Shown here piece after piece: positions 1-9,196 of a stretch of 60,612 nt of DNA (within the stretch, counting starts at the first letter, position 1; the number at the start of each line of letters is the position of its first letter). The stretch is from contig JBJEOA010000019.1 of NCBI GenBank assembly GCA_051880475.1, forward strand, positions 1-60,612, written 5' to 3'. The stretch comes from JAUUSJ01 sp051880475 (GTDB lineage: Bacteria; Bacillota; Clostridia; Lachnospirales; Lachnospiraceae). Position numbers and translations under genes: made by a program. Under the pieces are notes generated by a model that worked only from the letters and a program-made list of their open reading frames with translations, was not told where the DNA came from and ran no database searches.

Positions 1-87
1 AAGCGTGCGGTTAAAATTTGGAAACGCAGCGTGTTTAAAAAGAAGAAGGTCTTTCCCCTTTGGCGTCTAAAAAACGTCTATTATTGA

Positions 88-131
88 AAAGAAAGAAGAA
101 GAGCCAAACACTCTCCTTCCTTCTTTTACTC
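88..131 (-). terminator. Probable terminator after oppA
   Basis: An imperfect inverted repeat lies just past the oppA stop. The purine-rich arm AAAAGAAAGAAGAAGAG faces the pyrimidine arm CTCTCCTTCCTTCTTTT across a short loop. It would end the opp transcript on the minus strand. The pairing is imperfect, so this is a moderate call. Confidence 0.5.
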
Positions 132-177
132 ATTATAAACTATATTTTTAAAAACAAACTATTTTCATATCTCTTCA

Positions 178-1839
178 TTACTCAGCAATATCAGCATACA
201 TTAAATGCCAATGTCCTGTTGCAGAATGCCAAGAATCTTTAATTTTCTCGCTCTGTAACCAGAAGTCATTGTAGTAAGCCACTGGAATACATCCAGCATC
301 TTCCATTAAGATATCCTCAGCTTTGTGTAAAGCTTCTGAACGCTCTTTAGCATCTACTGTCTTACGGGAAATATTCATCTGCTCATCATAATCTTTATTG
401 CTATATTTACCATCGTTATTTCCGTTTGTGGAGTATAATAAATCTAACATATTAGATGGATCAGAGTAATCGCCAACCCAACCATTACGAGCTGCCTCAA
501 AGTCACCATTACGACGCATAGGAGTAAAGCTTGACCACTCAACGATATCAACGTTTACTGTAATTCCAAGTTCTTTCCAAGCCTGCTGTAAATACTCAGC
601 AACTGTCTTATGGTATCCGGAATCGTTTGTGGAATATGTGATAACAGGGAATCCCTCTCCGTTAGGATATCCAGCTTCTTCAAGAAGTTTCTTAGCCTCT
701 GCTAAGTTTGCCTCATAATCTTCGCCGATATAAGCTTTACCGCCATTTGAATTCTTCTGGAATTCTGTAGCTCCGTCTGTATCTAACCAGCCAGGTCCTA
801 AGAAATTATATGCTGGGGAATATGTTCCCTGCATCAATGTATTTGCAACATAATCTCTATCGATTGCAAGACTTAACGCTTTACGAACTTTTGCATTATC
901 AAAAGGAGCTTTTTGTACATTAAGTGAGAGGTAGTAAGTACCGATAATTGGCTCTACATGGAAATCTTCTTTTCCCTGTAAGCTAGGAACTTCCTCTGTT
1001 GGAACGTCTTTTACTAAAAGAAGTTCACCATTTTGGTATGCACTATAAGCTGCGTTGGAATCTTCCATTAATGCAAATTTAATGCTGTCAAGTTTAACTG
1101 CATCTGCATTCCAGTAATTCTCATTTTTAGAGAAAATAATATGGGAACCTGGAACCCACTCAGTCATCTTAAAAGCACCATTAGAAATATAAGTTTCTGG
1201 AACAGTTGCCCAAGCTTCTGTATTTGCGCTTACAGTAGCTTCCTGTACTGGATACATAGTAGGGAATGCTGCTAAAGACTCAAAGAAAGAACAAGGTGTG
1301 CTAAGTTCTACTACGAATGTCTTGTCATCAGTAGCAGATACTCCAAGAGCGTCAAGATCACCCTCAATTGCCTTTTCATATCCTTTTACCATACTAAGTA
1401 CTGTCTCAGCATAAGGTGCTGCTGTATTAGGATCACAAATACGTTTCCAGCTATATACAAAATCCTTTGCTGTTAAATCAGAACCATCTGACCATTTAAG
1501 TCCATCACGCAAATGGAATGTCCATGTAAGACCATCTTCGGACTGTTCCCAAGTTTCTGCCTGTCCAGGAACAACTTTTCCATCCTTATCTGTAGAGAGT
1601 AATCCCTCAAATGCGTGAATAATCATTGTACTACCATCGCTGGTAGAGTTAAGTGCAGGGTCAATCGTTTCTGGGTCAGGACCAACCTGTACTGCAAGCT
1701 GCTTCTCTCCAGCAGCTCCTCCTTGTGCTGTAGCATTGTCTTTATTTCCACTTCCACTGTCAGAACCGCCACAACCTGTAAGAGCGAGTGAGAATGTAAG
1801 TGACATTGCCAATGCTAATGCTAACATTTTCTTTCTCAT
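178..1839 (-). CDS. oppA: Oligopeptide ABC transporter substrate-binding lipoprotein
   Basis: Lipid-anchored binding protein that captures peptides outside the cell and hands them to the OppBCDF channel. The 553-residue product opens with a lipoprotein signal peptide (basic MRKK, hydrophobic core, lipobox ending LTGC at about residue 23) and a Gly/Ser-rich linker. The rest is a family 5 solute-binding fold, with typical segments such as TWTFHLRDGLKWSDG near residue 110 and the AARNGWVGDYSDPSN stretch near residue 460. Length matches OppA/DppA/MppA proteins. It is the last gene of the opp cluster, 237 bp behind oppF, so it may also have its own promoter. The exact peptide preference cannot be read from sequence. 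Confidence 0.93.
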   Translation of the reverse strand: MRKKMLALALAMSLTFSLALTGCGGSDSGSGNKDNATAQGGAAGEKQLAVQVGPDPETIDPALNSTSDGSTMIIHAFEGLLSTDKDGKVVPGQAETWEQSEDGLTWTFHLRDGLKWSDGSDLTAKDFVYSWKRICDPNTAAPYAETVLSMVKGYEKAIEGDLDALGVSATDDKTFVVELSTPCSFFESLAAFPTMYPVQEATVSANTEAWATVPETYISNGAFKMTEWVPGSHIIFSKNENYWNADAVKLDSIKFALMEDSNAAYSAYQNGELLLVKDVPTEEVPSLQGKEDFHVEPIIGTYYLSLNVQKAPFDNAKVRKALSLAIDRDYVANTLMQGTYSPAYNFLGPGWLDTDGATEFQKNSNGGKAYIGEDYEANLAEAKKLLEEAGYPNGEGFPVITYSTNDSGYHKTVAEYLQQAWKELGITVNVDIVEWSSFTPMRRNGDFEAARNGWVGDYSDPSNMLDLLYSTNGNNDGKYSNKDYDEQMNISRKTVDAKERSEALHKAEDILMEDAGCIPVAYYNDFWLQSEKIKDSWHSATGHWHLMYADIAE

Positions 1840-1881
1840 AAAAATCCTCCTTCATTTTTGCTATGAAAGTATCCATCAAAA

Positions 1882-1907
1882 CTAACGAGAACTAACGAAG
1901 CTAACGA
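1882..1907 (-). promoter_or_regulatory. Triple TCGTTAG repeat upstream of oppA
   Basis: Read on minus, the heptamer TCGTTAG occurs three times at 1901-1907, 1892-1898 and 1882-1888. The steps are 9 and 10 bp, so the copies lie roughly on one face of the helix. They sit about 45 bp upstream of the oppA start, in the only long gap of the opp cluster. A regulator site is possible; no known regulator motif is recognised. Confidence 0.3.
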
Positions 1908-2075
1908 AAACTGCAAAAGTTACCAGTCAGAAATGACAGATCCTTCACGCTGATTTATTGTACAATCCACAAACGGAATTGATACCTAAAATAAAGTATA
2001 AATGATACCCGCGAATTACTATAACCTCTTATCCTTAGTATCATAAATATTAGGAGCTAAACGATTCATCTCCTA

Positions 2076-3113
2076 TTAATTTAACTTATCAAGATGATGA
2101 CAAGCTGCAAAATGTCCCTTAGAAATCTCTTTAAACTCTGGATCTTCGGCTGCACATCTCTCGTCCGCATAAGGACAACGTGTGCGGAAATGACATCCAG
2201 ATGGTGGATTCAACGGACTTGGAACATCCCCCTCAAGTACGATACGCTTACTCTTTCTCGCAGTAACTGGGTCTGCGATAGGAATTGCAGAAATTAAGCT
2301 TCTCGTATAAGGATGAACATTATGGAATGCAAGTTCATAACTATCAGCAAGCTCCACAAGCTTTCCTAAATACATAACACCAATGCGGTCAGAAATATGT
2401 TTTACAACGGATAAGTCATGGGCGATAAATAAATAAGTAAGTCCCATTGACTTTTGTAAATCTTCAAACATATTTACAACCTGAGCCTGAATAGAAACGT
2501 CAAGAGCAGAAATCGGCTCATCGCAGACGATAAATTCAGGGTTTACCGCTAATGCTCTAGCGATACCGACACGCTGTCTTTGTCCGCCAGAAAACTCATG
2601 AGGATAACGGTTTGCATGCTCTGAGTTCAATCCAACTTTAGACAATAATGTAATAATCTGATTATAACGGTCTTCTTTGGAAGAAGCAAGTTTATGGATA
2701 TCAATCGCTTCTCCGACAATATCCCCCACTGTCATACGAGGGTCTAAGCTTGCGTATGGATCTTGGAATACAATCTGCATCTTTCTTCTGTAAGGAAGCA
2801 TATCAACAGCAATTTTCTTACCTGTTCCCTGACTCACTACTTTACCGTCATCTCCAATTACAGGAATATCACCTGTATCATAGATAACTTCTCCATCGTA
2901 AGTAATACGACCAGCGGTTGGCTCATAGAGGCGAATCAAACTTCTTCCCGTCGTTGTCTTACCACAGCCAGACTCTCCAACAAGTCCTAATGTTTCTCCT
3001 TTTTTAATTGTAAAAGATACGTCATCAACCGCTTTTACAAATTTTTTATTTTTACCAAAACCACCTGCAGGAAAATACTGTTTCAGGTGTTCTACTTTTA
3101 CTAAATCACTCAT
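2076..3113 (-). CDS. oppF: Oligopeptide ABC transporter ATPase OppF
   Basis: One of two ATPases that drive peptide import through OppBC. The 345-residue protein has Walker A GESGCGKTTTG near residue 47, the signature SGGQRQRVGIARAL near residue 175, Walker B FIVCDEP and the H-loop IAHDLSVV. A C-terminal oligopeptide-transporter extension carries the Cys-rich CHFRTRCPYADERC segment, which fits the Fe-S or metal site reported in this subfamily. About 30 residues, including YDTGDIPVIGDDGK near residue 78-91, are inserted between the Walker A and Q-loop regions. The start follows AGGAGG at a normal distance, and oppD ends 17 bp upstream. Confidence 0.95.
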   Translation of the reverse strand: MSDLVKVEHLKQYFPAGGFGKNKKFVKAVDDVSFTIKKGETLGLVGESGCGKTTTGRSLIRLYEPTAGRITYDGEVIYDTGDIPVIGDDGKVVSQGTGKKIAVDMLPYRRKMQIVFQDPYASLDPRMTVGDIVGEAIDIHKLASSKEDRYNQIITLLSKVGLNSEHANRYPHEFSGGQRQRVGIARALAVNPEFIVCDEPISALDVSIQAQVVNMFEDLQKSMGLTYLFIAHDLSVVKHISDRIGVMYLGKLVELADSYELAFHNVHPYTRSLISAIPIADPVTARKSKRIVLEGDVPSPLNPPSGCHFRTRCPYADERCAAEDPEFKEISKGHFAACHHLDKLN

Positions 3114-3130
3114 TTTCAGTACCTCCTTTC

Positions 3131-4129
3131 CTATTTTTTATTCTGTGCTTCAAACTCAGCCTTCTGATTTAACCAACACTGAGTATAGTGAACATCATCA
3201 AAATGTGTAACAGGAGGCATTTGTCTTAGACAAATCTTCATGCAGGAATCGCATCTAGAAGCAAATGGACATCCCTTTGGAGGATTAAGCATATCGACAG
3301 GTGTTCCCTCGATAGGAATCAATCTCTCATGGTCCTCAGCGTCCATTCTAGGAATGCTTCGAATTAATCCCTTTGTATATTCATGTTTTGGACGATAGAA
3401 AATATCATCTGTCGTACCGTACTCCACGATATGTCCTGCATACATAACCGCAATCTTCTCACAAGTAGCAGCTACAATACCAAGGTCATGCGTAATCATA
3501 ATAATTGCCATGCCAAGTTTTTCCTTTAACTCCATCATAAGCTCAAGAATCTGAGCCTGAATTGTAACGTCAAGGGCTGTCGTAGGCTCGTCGGCAATCA
3601 AAAGCTTTGGCTCACATGCAAGTGCAATCGCAATCATAACACGCTGTCTCATACCACCAGATAATTCATGAGGATATTGTTTTAATCTCTTCTCTGGCTC
3701 GTTAATACCAACAAGTGTCAAAAGCTCTTTTGCACGCTCATACGCTTGTGCTTTCGTTTTATTTGTATGAAGGGTAATAACCTCCATAATCTGATTTCCA
3801 ATTGTATAAACTGGATTTAAGCTCGTCATTGGATCTTGGAAAATAAGAGAAACTTCATTTCCTCTCATTTTTTGGAACTCTTTTTCTGACATCTCATTAA
3901 TATGATGTCCGTTAAAATAAAGATCACCGCCAACTAATTTTCCTGGATATGCAGTAAGTCCCATCAAACTGTAGGAAGTTACAGATTTACCAGAACCAGA
4001 TTCTCCTACGATTCCAAGAATTTCACCTTCTTTTAAGTGAAAACTAACACCGTTTAATGCTTTTACCTCTCCGGCTGGTGTAAAGAAAGAGAGGCGCTCG
4101 TCTTTAATTTCTACTAAATAATCACTCAT
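3131..4129 (-). CDS. oppD: Oligopeptide ABC transporter ATPase OppD
   Basis: The second ATPase of the peptide importer. The 332-residue product shows Walker A GESGSGKSVTS near residue 42, Q-loop FQDPMTSLNP, signature LSGGMRQRVMIAIAL, Walker B LLIADEPTTALD and H-loop ITHDLG. The C-terminal extension CPFASRCDSCMKIC is typical of OppD/DppD. It lies between oppC and oppF with 17-19 bp gaps and good ribosome binding sites, so it is surely cotranscribed with them. Confidence 0.95.
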   Translation of the reverse strand: MSDYLVEIKDERLSFFTPAGEVKALNGVSFHLKEGEILGIVGESGSGKSVTSYSLMGLTAYPGKLVGGDLYFNGHHINEMSEKEFQKMRGNEVSLIFQDPMTSLNPVYTIGNQIMEVITLHTNKTKAQAYERAKELLTLVGINEPEKRLKQYPHELSGGMRQRVMIAIALACEPKLLIADEPTTALDVTIQAQILELMMELKEKLGMAIIMITHDLGIVAATCEKIAVMYAGHIVEYGTTDDIFYRPKHEYTKGLIRSIPRMDAEDHERLIPIEGTPVDMLNPPKGCPFASRCDSCMKICLRQMPPVTHFDDVHYTQCWLNQKAEFEAQNKK

Positions 4130-4148
4130 TAAATTTGCCTTCCTTTCT

Positions 4149-5198
4149 CTAATTCTTTAATTTAGGGTCGAATGCGTCGCGAAGACCATCGCCAAGTAAG
4201 TTAAAGCTCAAGATAATCAAGCTGATTAAGAGAGCTGGGATAAACAATAAATGTGGATTTGACATAAATCCGTTAATAGCAGATCCTGCTAGGGATCCAA
4301 GAGAAGGCATTGGTACCTGAACACCGAGTCCTAAGAAGGACAAGAAACTCTCCGTAAAAATAGAAGAAGGAATCTGAAGTGTTGTTGTTACAATCAAAGT
4401 ACCAATACAGTTTGTCAATAAATGCTTCTTAATAATACGTCCACTAGATGCACCAAGTGCTCTAGCAGCAGTAACATACTCACTTTGTTTTAATGTTAAA
4501 ATCTGACTTCGAACCATACGAGCCATACCAACCCAGTAAAGAAGTGCAAATACGATAAAAATACTAATCATATTTGGTCCTAATTTTTGAAGCCAGCCAA
4601 ACCCAGGTTTTGTGGCAAGTTCAGTAAGAGGTGCCTTAATCGCACTAGATAATAAAATAATCAATAATACATCAGGAACTGTATATATAATATCGACAAT
4701 TCGCATAATAATCATATCGACGACACCACCAAAAAATGCAGCCACAGAACCCATAAAAGATCCGATACATAAAATGATAACAGCTGCTACCAAACCTACG
4801 ATAAGAGAAATTCTGCTTCCAATCATAACACGGATTGCATAATCACGTCCCTGATTATCAGTTCCCAAAATATGAGGAAATATACTCTCTCCCGCCTCTT
4901 TTTGCTGAAGTTCCTTCTCAGAATACTGCATAGGTTTTAAATTATTAGCTCCCTTAATCTGTTGCTCATAAGTATAAGGATAGAAAACTGGTACAACAAA
5001 AGAAAAGAACATAACTAAAATAATTATAACCAAACTTGTCATCGCAATTTTATTTTTCTTCAATCTGCGAAAACCATCTTTCCAGAAGCTAACGCTCTCG
5101 CGCATAACTACTAGACTTTCTTTCTCATCATTACTTGCAGGGAGAAAATCTTCTGGAGTCAAATTAAGCTGAAAGCTTAAAGGATTTTTATTTTCCAC
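4149..5198 (-). CDS. oppC: Oligopeptide ABC transporter permease OppC
   Basis: Membrane subunit of the peptide importer. The 349-residue protein has a cytoplasmic N-terminus of about 50 residues, then a first membrane helix near IAMTSLVIIILVMFFSF. A long extracellular loop (NNLKPMQYSEKELQQKEAGE) leads into a five-helix binding-protein-dependent permease domain. The ATPase-contact EAA-like loop is AARALGASSGRIIKKHLLTN near residue 243-262. The conserved HILGTDNQGRD motif typical of OppC/DppC precedes the core. Length and order (B before C) are standard. Confidence 0.94.
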   Translation of the reverse strand: MENKNPLSFQLNLTPEDFLPASNDEKESLVVMRESVSFWKDGFRRLKKNKIAMTSLVIIILVMFFSFVVPVFYPYTYEQQIKGANNLKPMQYSEKELQQKEAGESIFPHILGTDNQGRDYAIRVMIGSRISLIVGLVAAVIILCIGSFMGSVAAFFGGVVDMIIMRIVDIIYTVPDVLLIILLSSAIKAPLTELATKPGFGWLQKLGPNMISIFIVFALLYWVGMARMVRSQILTLKQSEYVTAARALGASSGRIIKKHLLTNCIGTLIVTTTLQIPSSIFTESFLSFLGLGVQVPMPSLGSLAGSAINGFMSNPHLLFIPALLISLIILSFNLLGDGLRDAFDPKLKN

Positions 5199-5213
5199 GA
5201 TAGTTTCTCCTTT

Positions 5214-6128
5214 CTATTTTAATTTAATACGAGGGTCAACAATTGTATATACAATATCAACCAATACATTGACAAATACCATAATCGATGCTAAGAAAAT
5301 CGTTGTTCCCATAATAACAGTATAATCACGGTTCATTGCAGAACCGATAAACTCACTTCCAAGTCCTGGAATTGTGAAGATTTTCTCAACGATAAAACTA
5401 CCAGTAATTGTGTAAGCCATCATAGGTCCTACATATGTTACAACTGGCAAAATTGCATTACGAAGAGCATGCTTAAAAAGAGATACTAACTGAGAAAGTC
5501 CCTTAGCTCTTGCAGTACGCATATAGTCTTGTCCAAGTACGTCAAGCATAGAAGAACGCATCAGACGGGTAATATATGCAGTTGGATAAAATGCCACTGA
5601 GATAACAGGCATAATATAATGCTTCCACGAAGTTAAGCCATAAGATGGCAGTAAACCTGTCTTAACACTTAAAAGATATAAAAGTATAGTACAGACTACG
5701 AATCCCGGAATCGCAATTCCACAAGTAGCAATTACAATAATAATTTTGTCTATCAGCTGTCCTCTCTTTAATGCGGCAATACAGCCAAGTGGCACTCCAA
5801 TACAAACAGCGACAACAACCGCCATCAAACCGATTCTAGCAGATACTGGAAACTTTGTTGAAATAATGGACATAACTGTACGTCCGCGCTGTTTTAGGGA
5901 ATCGCCAAAATCTAAGCGAATGGCACCCTTCATATAAGTAAGGTATTGTTGGAACAATGGCTTATCTAAGCCATACTTTGCCTCTAAGGCAGCTTGAGCC
6001 TGAGGGGAAATGGCTTTCTCTGACATAAATGGTCCACCAGGAACTAAATTCATGACGAAGAAAGTCAACGTAGCCACGACAAAAATAGTGATAATCGCCA
6101 TGACAATTCGTTGTACGATGTACTTCAT
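5214..6128 (-). CDS. oppB: Oligopeptide ABC transporter permease OppB
   Basis: First gene of the opp operon and partner permease of OppC. I place the start at the ATG at 6126-6128 (MKYIVQRIVMAI), which follows an AAAAGGAG site at proper spacing. A start 12 codons upstream lacks one. The 304-residue product has an N-terminal helix with the family pattern PGGPF, six membrane segments and the EAA-type loop YMRTARAKGLSQLVSLFKHALRNAILP in the C-terminal half. It ends in the expected VDPRIKLK. Confidence 0.95.
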   Translation of the reverse strand: MKYIVQRIVMAIITIFVVATLTFFVMNLVPGGPFMSEKAISPQAQAALEAKYGLDKPLFQQYLTYMKGAIRLDFGDSLKQRGRTVMSIISTKFPVSARIGLMAVVVAVCIGVPLGCIAALKRGQLIDKIIIVIATCGIAIPGFVVCTILLYLLSVKTGLLPSYGLTSWKHYIMPVISVAFYPTAYITRLMRSSMLDVLGQDYMRTARAKGLSQLVSLFKHALRNAILPVVTYVGPMMAYTITGSFIVEKIFTIPGLGSEFIGSAMNRDYTVIMGTTIFLASIMVFVNVLVDIVYTIVDPRIKLK

Positions 6129-6192
6129 ATGTTTCACTCCTTTTGAATATTTAATTTCCATCACTCTATCGCACTAAAGTGATAATGTACTT

Positions 6193-6227
6193 AAAAAAGG
6201 CAATGCATGACGAATTGCACCATTGCC
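6193..6227 (-). terminator. Terminator-like hairpin in the opp leader
   Basis: On minus, GGCAATG and CATTGCC enclose a 15-base loop and are followed directly by TTTTTT. This has the form of an intrinsic terminator. It lies only about 15-20 bases downstream of the predicted start point of the opp promoter and about 65 bases before oppB. It could attenuate the operon or yield a very short RNA. Confidence 0.55.
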
Positions 6228-6243
6228 CAGTTCTTCCTAAGTT

Positions 6244-6273
6244 ATTATAATATGTTATAATGTAAATTGTCAA
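6244..6273 (-). promoter_or_regulatory. Promoter of the opp operon
   Basis: A perfect TTGACA (6268-6273) and a perfect TATAAT (6244-6249), read on minus, are separated by 18 bp. Transcription would start near 6237 and run into oppB. The rest of the 370-bp gap to the CdaR-type gene is very AT-rich, with no other clear feature. Confidence 0.75.
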
Positions 6274-6494
6274 CAATTCTTTGGATAAAATGTAAAAAAA
6301 CATCTAATTGTTATAATATACAAATGACAATTTATCTAATAAATATGAGAAAAAAAGAGCATATTACTATCATAAAAAAATATTTTATATAAAATAAATG
6401 GGAATAATTTGGTAAAAATGAGTAAATAATCATTTTTTCTTCAAAACTTTTATTATTTGACCATACTTTTTTGCTCTTTACGTTCCCTTTACAG

Positions 6495-7580
6495 TTATTT
6501 TTCTATCTTTAATGCCAAATATAATAAAACGGCATCCTTAAATTTTCTTGGATTATATCCACATTTTTTATAAATTCGGTCTAATTTATACTGTAATGTA
6601 TTTTTGTGCAAAAATAATCTATCACAAGTGCTTTTGAGTGACATATTCTCCTCATAATACATAAATAATAATTCTTTTTCTTCCTCCTTTAATTTTCTTA
6701 TCATTTTTTCTAAATACATCTCCCGATTACTTTTTGAAATATCCTCCAATAAAATCTCTAAATCTAGTTTCTCAAACTCGGCATATAAATCTAAAGAATT
6801 TTCGATACTTTTTAAAGCAGTCTTTGCATTTTCATAGGAATAGGATAATTTTTGCAGGGAATTTTCTGTTCCAACTCCAATTTTCACAATATATTCCTGC
6901 TTGCTTGCAAATTTATAAAAATTCCTCAAAACCTCCTCTCTTTTCTCCTTGCGAAGCAGAGCTATAAACTCATTTGGATATGTATAAGAATAAATCGGCA
7001 CATCATTTGCCCGAAATAAAAAATGTATTTTTTGCTCTATAAAAGATAAATTAAGCGTATCATAACTTGTATCTACCTTCATAATAACAACCGTTAACTG
7101 CTCATTTTTCTTAATTCCAATTTCTCTAAGACATTGATTAAAATATTCTCGATTTTCGACTGTTTCATTAATAAGACAGCGCATAATATAATTGCATTTT
7201 TCCGACTTTGTGCGATTTTTTTCGCCCAAATCTTGTTCCTTCATTAGCAATGTTGTAATTCGAGTAGCAAGCCTTGTATACTTCTTTACCTCACTTGGCT
7301 CTCCGCTAATTCCAATAACTGCAATAACTTCATTTCGATAAAAGATAGGAATATTGATTCCTTTTTTTGTTCCGTCAAACGCAGTATCGTCAAATACTTC
7401 TATTTGTTTTCCAGTTTTCACCACTTCAAGCCCCACCTCGTGAAAATCACCGATTCTCTCTTGATTTGTACTGGCATATATTCTTCCATTTTTATCGATA
7501 AAATTAATGCTGTGACCACAGACTTCCTCCATCGTGCGAATAATTTGATTTGCAAGATTATTTGTAATTTCAAAACCCAT
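6495..7580 (-). CDS. cdaR: CdaR-family (sugar diacid/glycerate) transcriptional regulator
   Basis: Probable activator of glycerate or sugar-diacid use. The 361-residue protein begins with a diacid-recognition domain (about residues 4-135, including the family segment EITNNLANQIIRTMEEVCGHS) and ends with a PucR-type helix-turn-helix. The HTH part reads YYEENMSLKSTCDRLFLHKN, then TLQYKLDRIYKKCGYNPRKF. It is divergent from glycerate kinase, the same pairing seen for CdaR and garK/glxK elsewhere, so local control is likely. The start follows GGGAGAGG. It is quite Lys- and Ile-rich, like its neighbours. Confidence 0.85.
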   Translation of the reverse strand: MGFEITNNLANQIIRTMEEVCGHSINFIDKNGRIYASTNQERIGDFHEVGLEVVKTGKQIEVFDDTAFDGTKKGINIPIFYRNEVIAVIGISGEPSEVKKYTRLATRITTLLMKEQDLGEKNRTKSEKCNYIMRCLINETVENREYFNQCLREIGIKKNEQLTVVIMKVDTSYDTLNLSFIEQKIHFLFRANDVPIYSYTYPNEFIALLRKEKREEVLRNFYKFASKQEYIVKIGVGTENSLQKLSYSYENAKTALKSIENSLDLYAEFEKLDLEILLEDISKSNREMYLEKMIRKLKEEEKELLFMYYEENMSLKSTCDRLFLHKNTLQYKLDRIYKKCGYNPRKFKDAVLLYLALKIEK

Positions 7581-7815
7581 GTTTTTTCCTCTCCCTTTCT
7601 AATATTTTCCTATAAAATTCTCTTTCCTAGTTAGGAAGAAACGCCAAAAAACTTCTCTCTTTAGTATAGCATAGTTTATATTATAAATACTATATTTTTT
7701 TGATTTTTATATGATTTTATTAGTATTTAGAACATTGTTTTGGCATATTTTCCATGATAAACTAATAATAGAAAAAGAAAACGAAAAACTAAAAGAATCG
7801 AAAGGAGATTTTACT

Positions 7816-8958
7816 ATGAAAGCAGTTATCGCTATTGACTCATTAAAAGGAAGCTTATCCTCTATGGAGGCTGGATATGCAATCGCAGAAGGTATCAAAC
7901 GAGCAGACAGCAACGCAAAAACTATTGTTCGCCCTCTCGCAGACGGCGGCGAGGGAACCGTTGACGCGCTTGTCGAGGGAATGAACGGAACAGCTCATAC
8001 CGTTACAGTTTCTGACCCACTTGGCAGACCAATCTCTGCCGTATATGGAATCATCAAAGAGTCCATGACCGCAATTATGGAAATGTCTGCCGCTTCTGGA
8101 ATTACTCTTGTGACAGACGAAGAGAGAAATCCTCTAAATACTACTACTTATGGTGTCGGAGAAATGATCAAAGATGCAATAGAAAAAAATTGCCGTGAAT
8201 TTATTATCGGAATTGGCGGAAGTGCCACAAATGACGGCGGAATCGGAATGTTACAGGCACTTGGATTTGGCTTGCTTGACAAAGATGGAAACCAAGTTTG
8301 CTACGGTGCAAAAGGATTAAAAGATATCGTAAAAATTACTTCTGAAAATGTTCTTCCACAATTAAAAGATTGTGTTTTCCACATCGCCTGCGATGTAAAT
8401 AATCCTCTCTGCGGAGAAAGAGGTGCAAGTGCTGTATACGGTCCTCAAAAAGGTGCTGACGATAAAATGGTTGCTGATATGGACCAATGGCTAGCTTCTT
8501 ACGCTGCTCTCACAAATGAACAGTATAATAAAGCTGTCAACAAAGAGACAGCTGGCACTGGTGCGGCAGGCGGACTTGGATTCGCATTTTTAGCTTATTT
8601 AAATGCTTCCCTTGAGCCAGGTGTGGACTTAATTCTTGAACAGACAAATCTAGAAAATTATATAAAAGACGCAGACGTTGTTGTCACAGGAGAGGGAAGA
8701 CTTGATTTCCAAACTGCAATGGGAAAAGCTCCAATTGGAGTGGCAAAACTCGCCAAAAAATATAATAAACCAGTTCTCGCTTTCGCTGGAAGTGTAACAA
8801 AAGATGCCGTAGAATGTAATAAAAATGGAATTGACGCTTTCTTCCCTATTTTAAGAGGAATTTGTACATTAGAAGATGCCATGAAAACAGAAAATGCACA
8901 GCAAAATATGATTGAAACTGTTGAACAAGCCTTCCGCCTACTAAAAGTTACTCTTTAA
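7816..8958 (+). CDS. glxK: Glycerate kinase (type 2, GlxK/GarK family)
   Basis: Phosphorylates D-glycerate, normally to 2-phosphoglycerate in this family, feeding glycolysis. The start is the ATG at 7816 (MKAVIAIDSLKGSLSS) behind AAAGGAG; the upstream in-frame ATG has no such site. The 380-residue product carries the family patterns RPLADGGEGTVDAL near residue 41, IGGSATNDGGIGMLQALGF near residue 135, the GAAGGLGFAFLAYL block and VTGEGRLDFQTAMGKAPIGVA. Length is typical (about 375-385). A possible promoter (TTGTTT, 17 bp, TAAACT) lies just upstream. It is divergent from the CdaR-type gene. Confidence 0.94.
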   Translation: MKAVIAIDSLKGSLSSMEAGYAIAEGIKRADSNAKTIVRPLADGGEGTVDALVEGMNGTAHTVTVSDPLGRPISAVYGIIKESMTAIMEMSAASGITLVTDEERNPLNTTTYGVGEMIKDAIEKNCREFIIGIGGSATNDGGIGMLQALGFGLLDKDGNQVCYGAKGLKDIVKITSENVLPQLKDCVFHIACDVNNPLCGERGASAVYGPQKGADDKMVADMDQWLASYAALTNEQYNKAVNKETAGTGAAGGLGFAFLAYLNASLEPGVDLILEQTNLENYIKDADVVVTGEGRLDFQTAMGKAPIGVAKLAKKYNKPVLAFAGSVTKDAVECNKNGIDAFFPILRGICTLEDAMKTENAQQNMIETVEQAFRLLKVTL

Positions 8959-9050
8959 ACCAATCGTATTCTTTAATGTGAAATAATATAAACTTCCTAC
9001 CCACTATAAAAATATAATATCAGATTCAACATATTTATGAATCAATAAAA

Positions 9051-9118
9051 AAGGGAAAAGAAAATCCTCCAAAAACATACCCTGTTTCGGAAAGAGGACT
9101 TTCTTTTCCTTATTTTTT
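9051..9118 (+). terminator. Terminator after glycerate kinase
   Basis: The arms AAGGGAAAAGAAAATCCTC and GAGGACTTTCTTTTCCTT pair over nearly their whole length and are followed by TATTTTTT. The hairpin lies 90 bp past the glxK stop and before the convergent CPBP gene. Confidence 0.75.
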
Positions 9119-9196
9119 ATATTTTCCTTATAAAAAAACGATTCTTTTCTAGCGAAAAAATAAACCGATTTCTTTCTATAATATATATAGAAAAAT

